In this document: positions 27,732 through 35,827 of the stretch, piece after piece | Position numbering within the stretch: the first letter of the stretch is position 1 | Layout: the number at the start of each line of letters is the position of its first letter | DNA from: an uncultured Pseudomonadota bacterium | Lineage (GTDB): Bacteria; Myxococcota_A; Bradymonadia; Bradymonadales; Bradymonadaceae | DNA length: 64,000 nt | Direction of reading: 5' to 3' | NCBI GenBank assembly: GCA_913057905.1 | Contig: CAJXPB010000004.1 | Coordinates: 62,001-126,000, forward strand | Made by a program: the position numbers and the translations under genes | Notes under the pieces: model-generated | Database searches by the model: none | The model's input: only the letters and a program-made list of their open reading frames with translations | What the model was told of the DNA's origin: nothing

Positions 27732-28598
27732 ATGACAGATGTACTCCAAAGACTCGTCGACATGCTTTCGCTGGAGCAGATCGAGGTCAATCTGTTCCGC
27801 GGTCAGACTCAAGATCTCGGCTGGGGGCAGGTCTTCGGGGGCCACGTGTTGGGCCAGGCCCTGTCGGCGGCGGCCCAGACGGTTCCCGACGATCGGATGG
27901 TGCATTCGATGCACGGCTACTTTCTGCTGACCGGGGATGTCGACCATCCCATCGTCTACGATGTCGACCGCATCCGCGACGGCGGGAGTTTTACGACTCG
28001 ACGCGTGGTCGCGATCCAGCACGGAGAGGCGATCTTCAGCATGTCGGCATCCTTTCAGGAGCACGAGGAGGGGTTCGAGCATCAGGACGAGATGCCAGAT
28101 GTCGACGGCCCCGACGGACTGCTGTCTCAAACGGAACTCGCCCGACGGGTCGCCGACCAGATTCCATCGCCGATGCGCGAGCGTTTTACGGCGGAGTCAC
28201 CGATCGAAGTGCGGCCGGTCAATCCACGCAATCACCTGGACCCGGGGGTTCGCGAGCCCGAGAGCACCGTCTGGTATCGGGCTGCGGGAAACCTCCCCGA
28301 CGACCCTTCAGTTCATCGGTATCTCGCTGCGTACGCGTCGGATTTTGAGTTTTTGAGTGCCTCGATGCATCCCCACGGCAAATCCTGGATGGATCCGGCG
28401 ATGCAGGTGGCGAGCTTGGACCACGCGATGTGGTTTCATCGTCCGTTTCGCATGGACGAATGGCTCGTGCACAAAGTCGAGAGCCCCTCGGCGGCCGGCG
28501 GACGCGGTCTGGTGCGCGGCCAGATCTTCAATCGTGACGGAGACCTCGTGGCCTCGACTGCCCAGGAGGGTCTCATCCGCGACCGCTCGGGGGAGTGA
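27732..28598 (+). CDS. tesB: Acyl-CoA thioesterase II
   Basis: This is a 288-residue double hot-dog thioesterase that hydrolyses acyl-CoA to fatty acid and CoA. N-terminal hot-dog: VFGGHVLGQALSAAAQTV near residue 35 and HSMHGYFLLTGDVDHPIVYDV near 60, both TesB signatures. C-terminal hot-dog: AYASDFEFLSASMHPHG near 200, MQVASLDHAMWFHRPF and LVHKVESPSAAGGRGLVRGQI. The active-site Asp is in LDHAMWFH. GGGAG precedes the ATG. Its stop overlaps that of the opposite-strand DUF3891 gene by 26 bases. Confidence 0.92.
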   Translation: MTDVLQRLVDMLSLEQIEVNLFRGQTQDLGWGQVFGGHVLGQALSAAAQTVPDDRMVHSMHGYFLLTGDVDHPIVYDVDRIRDGGSFTTRRVVAIQHGEAIFSMSASFQEHEEGFEHQDEMPDVDGPDGLLSQTELARRVADQIPSPMRERFTAESPIEVRPVNPRNHLDPGVREPESTVWYRAAGNLPDDPSVHRYLAAYASDFEFLSASMHPHGKSWMDPAMQVASLDHAMWFHRPFRMDEWLVHKVESPSAAGGRGLVRGQIFNRDGDLVASTAQEGLIRDRSGE

Positions 28599-29343
28599 GC
28601 TCGTTCAGTGGTTTGAAGGTCACCTGACGTATCTCGTGCGGTGTGTCCGTCCATGTTGAGCCGAGGGCCTCCGCGTCATCGACGGGGCCGTCGAGTCGGC
28701 GATGGTGGATGTCGATGGTCAGCTCGGGCCGGGCGAACGGCCAGGGTCGAAGGCCGACCGACCCGTCGTCGTACCAATTCCACTCGACTTCGGTGCCGTC
28801 CGGCGCCTCGTTCCATGTCGAGGGGTCTTCCAGCCAGGCGGGCATCGAATCATCGGAGGCCATCGGTCCGCCGAGGCACAAATACAGCGAAGCGATGTCG
28901 AAGAATTTCACCCACGCCAGTGCGTCGTCGCTCTCGGCGAGTCGAGCCTCCGAGATCTGCTCGGCGAGGCGCTCTCGGCGCGTCTGCTCTTGTGCGGTGA
29001 ACTCGTCGATGTCCCGGGTGCCGGCGAAGGTCGTGTAGTGACGGCTGACGATATAGGCCGTCCACGGGTGGAGCGCTTCGAGTGCCGACACACCCGTATC
29101 GTACATCACGAGTTTGCGCGGTGTCGGATAGTTCAGAAAGTCGTGGGGTAGGCCGGTTTCGGGATCGTACACAGGTGCTGCATCGGCCTCGCGCCAGGGG
29201 TTGTCGTGTAGGCCGATCGTCTGGACTAAGAGTGGATCGAGACGGGTCGGGGCCCACTCGGTGGCCAACAGCCCGCTGATCAGAGCGTGGTGCTCCTGGG
29301 TGATGCACTCGAATGAGCCGTCGGTCCGATGACGAATGAGCAT
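28573..29343 (-). CDS. DUF3891 family protein
   Basis: This is a 256-residue cytoplasmic protein that fits the DUF3891 family: ITQEHHALISGLLATEW near the N-terminus, HDNPWREAD, and RKLVMYDTGVSALEAL. The conserved His and Asp residues (HHALI, LHDNPW, EVEWNWYDDG) suggest a metal-binding hydrolase-like site, but no activity is known for the family. The stop lies inside the end of the converging tesB gene. Confidence 0.75.
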   Translation of the reverse strand: MLIRHRTDGSFECITQEHHALISGLLATEWAPTRLDPLLVQTIGLHDNPWREADAAPVYDPETGLPHDFLNYPTPRKLVMYDTGVSALEALHPWTAYIVSRHYTTFAGTRDIDEFTAQEQTRRERLAEQISEARLAESDDALAWVKFFDIASLYLCLGGPMASDDSMPAWLEDPSTWNEAPDGTEVEWNWYDDGSVGLRPWPFARPELTIDIHHRRLDGPVDDAEALGSTWTDTPHEIRQVTFKPLNELTPPSGRG

Positions 29344-29382
29344 TGGCCGCCTCGCAGTGCGCCGTAGAGGTTGGTGTCGGGT

Positions 29383-29397
29383 CTGTGTGTGACACAG
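29383..29397. promoter_or_regulatory. 15-bp dyad between DUF3891 and bioA
   Basis: CTGTGT and ACACAG form a perfect dyad around GTG. It lies in the 152-base gap where the leftward DUF3891 gene and rightward bioA diverge, so it could be an operator for either. Only one copy is seen, and no regulator is identified. Confidence 0.3.
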
Positions 29398-29495
29398 CCG
29401 TTCATCGTCGACAACCCGATGGGCCGTTGATGCGCCGGTGCGTCCCCGCTACATGCATCAGACGACGCATCGGTGACTCGAGCCTACGGCGGACC

Positions 29496-30800
29496 ATGTC
29501 CCTGAGCGACGCGGACCTCGAATTTGATCGCAATCACATCTGGCATCCGTACACCTCGGCGATCGATCCCTTGCCGACCTATCCCGTGGCCGGAGCCGAG
29601 GGGGCCGAGATCATTCTGGAGGATGGGCGGCGACTGATCGACGGCATGGCGTCCTGGTGGTCGGCCATCCACGGATACGATGTGCCGGAGTTGAACAAGG
29701 CCGCCACCGACCAGCTCGATCAGATGGCGCACGTGATGTTTGGCGGCACGACTCACGAGCCGGCCGTTCGCCTGTCGCAACGGCTCGTCGAGATGACTCC
29801 CGAGCCGCTCCAGCGGGTGTTCCCGGCCGACTCGGGATCGGTCAGTATGGAGGTCGCCCTGAAGATGGCGATTCAGTACTGGGCAGGTCGAGGCCGGCCG
29901 TCCAAACAGAAGTTCGTGACACCCAAATTCGGATACCACGGTGACACCTTCGGGGCGATGTCGGTCTGCGACCCCGAAAATGGCATGCATTCGCTGTTTT
30001 CGGATTTCATGGCGCAGAACTTCTTTATCGAGGCGCCTGCCCTGGGCTACGACCGCGAGGTCACCGACGCGGACTTCGACGAACTCGAATCCGTGCTCGA
30101 GAACCATGCCGATGAGATCGCCGCATTGACCATCGAGCCGATCGTCCAGGGGGCCGGCGGCATGCGGATCTATTCGCCACAGTGGCTGGAGGGGGCCGTC
30201 CGGCGATGCCGGGCGCACGATGTACTGGTGATATTCGATGAAATTGCCGTGGGATTCGGGCGAACCGGTGAGATGTTCGGTGTGGATCACATCGACGCAG
30301 TGCCCGACATCATGACCGTCGGCAAGGCGATGACCGGCGGGTACTGCACCCTGGCGGCGACCCTCTGTACCGACGAGATCTCTCACGGAGTCTGTGAGAG
30401 CGAGGCGGGCGTCTTTATGCATGGCCCTACATTTATGGGGAATCCGCTGGCCTGCTCGATCTCGAATGCAAATATCGAGAAGCTTCAGGCGAGTGATTGG
30501 CGCGACGACGTGGCGCGCCTGGAGGAGGGGCTTCGAGACGGACTGACACCGGCGCGCTCGATCGATGGCGTCGAGGACGTCCGGGTACTCGGGGGCGTCG
30601 GCGTCATCGAAGTCGACCACACGGTCGACACGGCGGCGCTGCAAGCCCACATGGTCGATCGCGGCGTCTGGGTCCGTCCCTTCAGTACACTCATCTACGT
30701 GATGCCGCCGTATATTCTGAACAGCCGTCAGCTCCGAGACGTCACCGACGCGATGGTCAGCGCCGCCGAACTCTCGTGTGAGCAGTCCGATGGGTCGTGA
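29496..30800 (+). CDS. bioA: Adenosylmethionine-8-amino-7-oxononanoate aminotransferase
   Basis: This is a 434-residue PLP enzyme that makes 7,8-diaminopelargonic acid in biotin synthesis, using S-adenosylmethionine as donor. BioA-specific sequences include HIWHPYTSAID at the N-terminus, DGMASWWSAIHGYD near residue 48, and GKAMTGGYCTLAATL around the PLP lysine (Lys277). YHGDTFGAMSVCD and GVFMHGPTFMGNPLAC complete the fold. ATG 29496 is the best start; the longer reading has no support. The following gene overlaps by 11 bases. Other biotin genes are not in the window. Confidence 0.95.
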   Translation: MSLSDADLEFDRNHIWHPYTSAIDPLPTYPVAGAEGAEIILEDGRRLIDGMASWWSAIHGYDVPELNKAATDQLDQMAHVMFGGTTHEPAVRLSQRLVEMTPEPLQRVFPADSGSVSMEVALKMAIQYWAGRGRPSKQKFVTPKFGYHGDTFGAMSVCDPENGMHSLFSDFMAQNFFIEAPALGYDREVTDADFDELESVLENHADEIAALTIEPIVQGAGGMRIYSPQWLEGAVRRCRAHDVLVIFDEIAVGFGRTGEMFGVDHIDAVPDIMTVGKAMTGGYCTLAATLCTDEISHGVCESEAGVFMHGPTFMGNPLACSISNANIEKLQASDWRDDVARLEEGLRDGLTPARSIDGVEDVRVLGGVGVIEVDHTVDTAALQAHMVDRGVWVRPFSTLIYVMPPYILNSRQLRDVTDAMVSAAELSCEQSDGS

Positions 30801-31917
30801 CCACTACGTCGTTGTCATGCACCTCCCGGAGCTGCGGACCGTCGAGGTCGGGGCTCTGGGAGAGTTCGAGTTCGAGGCTGGCGACTGGGCCTACATCGGC
30901 CGCGCCAGGCGTGGGTTTGACGCGCGGCTAGAGCGTCACCGCCGCAGAGCGGGCGACCAAAAGACGATCCGATGGCATGTCGATTATCTGCGCGAGACGA
31001 CCCGCTGGGTGCGTGCTCACGAGCTGACCAGCCAGCAGGCCGAGGGGCATGGGGGTGAATGCGGGCTCGCCGATACCGTGGCAGGGCTTCCGCAGGCGGG
31101 GCGGCGACTCCCTGACTTCGGTTCAAGCGATTGCCGTTGCGAGGGGCATCTGGTGCATTTTCCGGATGGCATCGAACCGGCGGCGCTTCCGGGGACCCTG
31201 TGGAACGGAGAAGGGCTGCAGGGGAGTTTCGTCGAACGTCCGAATCGCTTCGTCATGCGGGTGGATCTCGATGAAGGCGAGACGGTCGACGCCTACCTGC
31301 CAAATACCTCGCGGCTGACCGAGTTGTTGGTGCCCGGCACCGATGTGCTCGTCGAGCCAGCCGAGGATCCGAGCCGGAAGACCGATTTTACGGTCACTCG
31401 CATGCGGTCGCCCGCGATGGGCGAGTGGGTGGCACTGGAAGCCGTGGCGGCCGAAGACCTGGCCGTCGACTGGATCGATCGACGCGGAGTCATTCCCGGA
31501 TGGGAGCAGCCGGGCACGCTCGAGGAGCAGGTCTCGATTGGGGGGCACCGGCTCGATTTCCGCGCCGATCTCGAATCGGGTCGGACCGGCTGGATCGAAG
31601 TGAAGTCGCTGAGCCGGACCGTCGACGGGGTTGGATTGTTGTCCGAGACGCCGTCGACGCGGGGTTCGGACCATCTGGAACTACTCGGAGACCTGGCCGA
31701 GCAGGGTGATCGTACGCTGTGTATCTTTGTGGTTCAGCGACCGGATGCCCGGTGGTTCAGGGTGGGAGGCGACGCCGAGCCCGGGTGGATCGAGGCCGTG
31801 GAGAGAGCCCGAAAGCGTGGTGTAGAGATCGCCGCGCTGGGGTGTCGAGTCACGCCTTCGAACGTATGGGTCGACAGGCGGCTGGAGGTGCGCTGGGACG
31901 AACCCTCCCTCGGTTAA
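30790..31917 (+). CDS. sfsA: DUF123 (GIY-YIG-like) domain fused to SfsA nuclease
   Basis: This is a 375-residue protein of two parts. Residues 1-115 match DUF123, the GIY-YIG-type family: GDWAYIGRARRGFDARLERH and KTIRWHVDYLRE. Residues 140-375 match SfsA: FVMRVDLDEGETVDAYLPNTSRLTELLVPG, the RLDFRADLESGRTGWIEVKSLS core with its DxD/ExK nuclease residues, and RGSDHLELLGDL. SfsA has DNA/RNA nuclease activity, and DUF123 is a predicted nuclease fold, so the fusion could act on branched or damaged nucleic acid. ATG 30790 is taken; a GTG at 30778 is also open. It overlaps bioA and is the last gene of that strand before 31920. Confidence 0.85.
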   Translation: MGRDHYVVVMHLPELRTVEVGALGEFEFEAGDWAYIGRARRGFDARLERHRRRAGDQKTIRWHVDYLRETTRWVRAHELTSQQAEGHGGECGLADTVAGLPQAGRRLPDFGSSDCRCEGHLVHFPDGIEPAALPGTLWNGEGLQGSFVERPNRFVMRVDLDEGETVDAYLPNTSRLTELLVPGTDVLVEPAEDPSRKTDFTVTRMRSPAMGEWVALEAVAAEDLAVDWIDRRGVIPGWEQPGTLEEQVSIGGHRLDFRADLESGRTGWIEVKSLSRTVDGVGLLSETPSTRGSDHLELLGDLAEQGDRTLCIFVVQRPDARWFRVGGDAEPGWIEAVERARKRGVEIAALGCRVTPSNVWVDRRLEVRWDEPSLG

Positions 31918-31919
31918 AG

Positions 31920-32810
31920 CTACTGCCAGTCGTAGAAGACGCCGACGGTCCAGGAGGCAGATGCAACGATGTTTCGGGCCTGAAACGCCGAACCCATACC
32001 TCCTTTGACGCCCAGGCCTTCGTAGATATCGGCGGTCACGGTGAACCCCGGTGACAGATAGCTGGTCGAGTCGCTGAGGCCGGTGATCGCCGGCGCGCTG
32101 TCCGGCGAACCCGAGCCCAGGGCATGCCGTCCGGAGATGTGTGGGATGATCCAGATCCGTTCGAGGACGGGAACGTCGCGGACGCGAATTCCGAAGGACG
32201 TACCCCAGGTGATCGCGTCGCGGGCGCCCTCGGTCTGCAACTGGTATCCGGCGGTGGTCTTCCAGAAGTGTGCCAGCGGCCAATTCTCCGTATCGATGGA
32301 GACGCCCGTCGCCAGCGAGAAGGTGATATCGAATTCACCGTCGCCGTTGGGCAAAGGCTGCCGGGAGCTTCCGGTCGATTGGTCAGCTTCGAGGCCGGCA
32401 TCGGCGTCGCCGGTCGGAAAGCCGAATTCCATGCCGGCCGAGATGCGAAATGGCTCGTCGAGCAGTCCGGACCAAAACCCGAGTTGCATGTCACCGACCC
32501 CGCGGGTCGTGCCCCGAGTCTCGATGTTATTGTGACGAAAGATGTCGCCTTGAGCCGTGACCATCAACCATCGGGGAACCACACCGACCTTGCCCCAGAA
32601 GGAGACGATCTGCTGGGTGTACGGGGTGCCGAGCGACTGGATGTCTCCGTTGTCGTCATAATACGAGCCGCCCTGGAGGTGGCGGTAGGTCAACTCGGCG
32701 TAGCCGGCTCCCTGCTGGGGAACCCATGCCTGAGCCGCGGCGCTGACCGGACACAACAGGAGGCCAATCAGACAGGCGAGACCGGCACATCGGCGGAGTT
32801 CGTCAGCCAT
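31920..32810 (-). CDS. Outer-membrane beta-barrel-type protein
   Basis: This is a 296-residue protein with a signal peptide (LACLIGLLLCPVSAAAQAW). The mature part is an alternating hydrophobic/polar strand pattern (GYAELTYRHLQGGSYYDDN; VPRWLMVTAQGDIFRHNN; EFDITFSLATGVSID) and ends in an aromatic residue region (SASWTVGVFYDWQ), as expected for a beta-barrel. Length would suit 10-12 strands. No family name fits safely. It may share a transcript with truB upstream, 78 bases away. Confidence 0.65.
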   Translation of the reverse strand: MADELRRCAGLACLIGLLLCPVSAAAQAWVPQQGAGYAELTYRHLQGGSYYDDNGDIQSLGTPYTQQIVSFWGKVGVVPRWLMVTAQGDIFRHNNIETRGTTRGVGDMQLGFWSGLLDEPFRISAGMEFGFPTGDADAGLEADQSTGSSRQPLPNGDGEFDITFSLATGVSIDTENWPLAHFWKTTAGYQLQTEGARDAITWGTSFGIRVRDVPVLERIWIIPHISGRHALGSGSPDSAPAITGLSDSTSYLSPGFTVTADIYEGLGVKGGMGSAFQARNIVASASWTVGVFYDWQ

Positions 32811-32888
32811 GACAAATCATCGTCGGATACACGGAGCGTCGGCAGGTGCATTAGACTACGCCCCCGGGGGCCCGCGTGGCAAATTGTC

Positions 32889-33782
32889 TCATGACTCGTT
32901 GGTCTGGAGCACCGTTCGCGGCTGGATGACGGGCCCTTCGTAGCCTTCGGTGATTTCGGCCACACCGACGAGGGTGCCGTCGGGGGCCACCAGGGCGGCG
33001 TGATCACCGATGTCGACGCCGCGATCCTCGTCGATCGGGAGCCGTTGGCCGTACCCGATACGCTCGGTTTCCTGGTCGTCGACCTCCAGTTCGGGCAGCG
33101 GCGCCATCATCTGGCGCGGGGTCAACATCGCATCGATCCCGGCCTGTTTGGTCAGCTCATCGAGCGGGATCGCGTCGTCGATCTCGAACGGTCCGGTGGC
33201 GACCCGTCTGATGTCGGTCGTGGTGGCGCAGGAATCGAGGGCCCGGGCCAGGTCACGAACCAGTGCACGGACATAGGTACCGGCCGTGCATCGGACCTCG
33301 AAGGTCGCTCGGGGCAGGTCGAGTTCGATCAGTTCAAAATGATCGATGCGTTGAGAGCGCGGCTCGAGATCGAGGTCTTCGCCGCGCCGCGCGCGGGTCG
33401 ATGCGCGCTCCCCGTCGACCTTTACCGCTGAATAAGTGGGCGGGACCTGTTCGATCTCGTCGCGAAATTGCTCGAGTGCCGAATCGATCTCTTCGGCGGT
33501 GAGGTGTTCGTAGGAACACTCTTCGACGACGTCGCCGTCGACATCCAGGGAGTCGGTTTGACGCCCGAATTCGACCTCGAATCGGTAGTCGTGGGTGCCC
33601 AGGTGCAGATACCGAACCAGTCGAGTACAGTCGCCGACCATGACGCCGAGCAGACCGGAGGCCTCTCGATCCAGCGTGCCGGCGTGGCCGACCTGCCCGA
33701 GCTCGAGGATGGACCGGATCTCGGAGACGGCGTCGTTGCTCGTGACGCCGACGGGTTTGTCGATCAAAAGGAATCCGTTCAT
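32889..33782 (-). CDS. truB: tRNA pseudouridine-55 synthase
   Basis: This is a 297-residue enzyme that converts U55 in the T-loop of tRNAs to pseudouridine. The catalytic Asp is Asp38 in GHAGTLDREASGLL, with GTLDR in place of the more common GTLDP. MNGFLLIDKPVGVTS opens the protein, TYSAVKVDGERA and the tip GTYVRALVRDLARAL complete the fold, and the C-terminal PUA-like domain ends near VLQTNES. Usually truB lies in the nusA-infB-rbfA operon; here it follows an amidinotransferase-fold gene by 22 bases, so the local operon is unusual. Confidence 0.95.
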   Translation of the reverse strand: MNGFLLIDKPVGVTSNDAVSEIRSILELGQVGHAGTLDREASGLLGVMVGDCTRLVRYLHLGTHDYRFEVEFGRQTDSLDVDGDVVEECSYEHLTAEEIDSALEQFRDEIEQVPPTYSAVKVDGERASTRARRGEDLDLEPRSQRIDHFELIELDLPRATFEVRCTAGTYVRALVRDLARALDSCATTTDIRRVATGPFEIDDAIPLDELTKQAGIDAMLTPRQMMAPLPELEVDDQETERIGYGQRLPIDEDRGVDIGDHAALVAPDGTLVGVAEITEGYEGPVIQPRTVLQTNES

Positions 33783-33804
33783 GGGGTTCCGAAAGTTGAG
33801 TAGG

Positions 33805-34785
33805 TCACACGTGGGCGTCGAGAGTTGGATGCGCAGACCAGAGGCGGGTGTCGGGAAGCGCATCGGCGGAGAGCCCCCAGAGTCGATTGGTCAAACACAC
33901 CGGGGCTCCGCCTCCCTTGCTGAAGAGTTCGCCGAGGTCCAGCTCGAAGATCGTGAGGCCGAACGCCCCGAGTGCCCGTCGCGTCTCCGTCGACAGCGTC
34001 GATGGGGCGATCACAGTGGACCCGACCTGCAACGAATTCGTATCGTAGCCGAGGCTAGCTTCTCGGTCGATGCAATGCTGGCGTGTCTCTTCACCCAGGA
34101 ACCGAACCAGTCGGTCGAAGTCATCTTCCGACAATGCCTCCGGACAGACGACGGCGAGCCCGCGCCAACCTCCGTCGCCGTCGGGTTTGCGGTAGACGTT
34201 TAAAAACGTGTTTCCGTGAAACCAGGGGTCTGCGTCGAAGGGGAGATGGAGTTCTCTGTCGCCGAGCTTGCCTTCGACGGCTTCGAACGACGCGGCGTCG
34301 GTTCTGGCGTCGGGGCCGATCCCGTAGGTGTGGATGACGTCTCTGGGAGAGGCGCCCCGGATCGCGTCTCCCTGGGCCTCCCAGGTCGGCTCGAGCGCCT
34401 CGCACCGCAGCCCGAGCCCGGTCATGAACCCGCCCAGCCAGTCGGCTTCGGCACGTCGATGATCGGCGGCCATATTGGGCAGGATGAATCGGCGGATGCC
34501 GTCGGCGTCGCGGTAATACTCCCCGGCTTCGGCCGTGTAGATCATGCCGGTCAAATTCCGCCGGGGATTCGGCGGACACACGAGCACTTCCCCGCCGGCA
34601 TCGACGATGGCGTCGGCCAGAGAGGACCACTCCTCACGCGCAGCCTGCGCATCCACGGAATCGGCGGTGCGCGACCGGAAATTGGCACGCCCCTGAAGGG
34701 TCCAGTCGCGGCGAGGCGGTGTCATCAAAAAGACGGGGGACTCGATAGGTATCTCCTCTGTGTCAGTCGCGCTCTCCGGCGACAT
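33805..34785 (-). CDS. Amidinotransferase / dimethylarginine-dimethylaminohydrolase-fold enzyme
   Basis: This is a 326-residue protein of the arginine-deiminase superfamily. Supporting residues are the N-terminal RNLTGMIYTAEAGEYY, the HTYGIGPDARTDAASF segment, the catalytic His in WFHGNTFLNVYR, and the nucleophile Cys in GGGAPVCLTNRLWG near the C-terminus. Members hydrolyse or transfer guanidino groups of arginine or methylarginines. The FxxHxxTF variant differs from the FYHLDTA of DDAH, so I leave the substrate open. ATG 34785 overlaps the asparaginase gene by 23 bases; a longer start at 34842 is open. The pair may serve amino-acid nitrogen recovery. Confidence 0.72.
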   Translation of the reverse strand: MSPESATDTEEIPIESPVFLMTPPRRDWTLQGRANFRSRTADSVDAQAAREEWSSLADAIVDAGGEVLVCPPNPRRNLTGMIYTAEAGEYYRDADGIRRFILPNMAADHRRAEADWLGGFMTGLGLRCEALEPTWEAQGDAIRGASPRDVIHTYGIGPDARTDAASFEAVEGKLGDRELHLPFDADPWFHGNTFLNVYRKPDGDGGWRGLAVVCPEALSEDDFDRLVRFLGEETRQHCIDREASLGYDTNSLQVGSTVIAPSTLSTETRRALGAFGLTIFELDLGELFSKGGGAPVCLTNRLWGLSADALPDTRLWSAHPTLDAHV

Positions 34786-35743
34786 CGGTTTCCAAATACC
34801 TGCGACGCGCGTCGCGGTCGTCCGGCCAAGTTGCCAGCGCATGCATCATCTTGGTGACCGCGGACTCCAGGGTCATGGCGCCGGCACCGATGGCACCGGC
34901 CTCGGCCAACGGGAGGCTGTTTTCGTACAGCCCCAGGTCGACTTTCCCCGAGGACTGAGTTGCGACCAGCACGTCGATACCGCGTTCGATCGCCCGGGTG
35001 ACCAGCGGTGAAATCGCGCGCTGTTGGCTCGGGACGGTACCGACCCCGTAGGCGGCCACGACGATACCCTTTGGCGGCGCGTCGGCCTCGACGATCCTGC
35101 GCAGATGGTCGGGATCGAAGCCGGGATGCAGATAACTCAGGACGACCTGGTCGTCGAATCCGCTGCGCAGCGTCGCCGGGTGGGACGAGCGGATGTGGTC
35201 GGCGACCTCGATGTCGACCCCCAGCCGGGCCAGCGGCTCGCACCCGGGACTGTCGAAGGCCCGGTAATCCCGGACGTTGGCCTTTGTTGTGCGACAGCCC
35301 CTCAGCAGCAGGCCGTCGAAGCAGATGGAGACCTCCGGGATGTCGTGGGTGGCGCACTCGACGGCGTCGGCCAGATTACGTCGAGCATCGGTGCGCAGCG
35401 ATGCCAGCGGCCTCTGGGCACCGGTGAAAATGACGGGTCGGTCCAGCCCTGCCAGCGAGAAGGTCAGTGCGCTGGCGCTGTAGGCCATCGTGTCGGTGCC
35501 ATGGACGACCACGAACCCGTCGAATCGTTCGCGCTCATCGATGATCATCTCGGCGAGTCGGCTCCAGTGCTCCGGCCCGACGTCACTGGAGTCGAGGTTA
35601 AAGGGAATGCGAGTCTCCAGCTCGGCGAGCTCCTCGAGTTCGGGGAGTCGCTCGGTTAAGGCTTCGGCGTACGCTCCCGGTTCGAGCGGGGTGCCGGTCA
35701 TCCCCAGTGTACCGCCGGTATGGATCAGCAGAATGCGGGCCAT
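34763..35743 (-). CDS. L-asparaginase (type I-like)
   Basis: This is a 326-residue enzyme that converts asparagine to aspartate and ammonia. It has the first catalytic Thr in HTGGTLGM (Thr12) and the second in VVVHGTDTMAY near residue 88. The YENSLPLAEAGAIGAGAMTLESAVTKM C-terminal region is typical of the type I form. No signal peptide, so it is cytoplasmic. ATG 35743 gives the family length. It overlaps the amidinotransferase-fold gene downstream by 23 bases. Confidence 0.92.
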   Translation of the reverse strand: MARILLIHTGGTLGMTGTPLEPGAYAEALTERLPELEELAELETRIPFNLDSSDVGPEHWSRLAEMIIDERERFDGFVVVHGTDTMAYSASALTFSLAGLDRPVIFTGAQRPLASLRTDARRNLADAVECATHDIPEVSICFDGLLLRGCRTTKANVRDYRAFDSPGCEPLARLGVDIEVADHIRSSHPATLRSGFDDQVVLSYLHPGFDPDHLRRIVEADAPPKGIVVAAYGVGTVPSQQRAISPLVTRAIERGIDVLVATQSSGKVDLGLYENSLPLAEAGAIGAGAMTLESAVTKMMHALATWPDDRDARRRYLETDVAGERD

Positions 35744-35827
35744 GATGTCTCGGAGCGTGGAAGTTGGTCCTAGCGCGGAGTCGTGCTTAAACCGGCCGTC
35801 CGGAGTTGGCAAACACCGGGGTTCACC

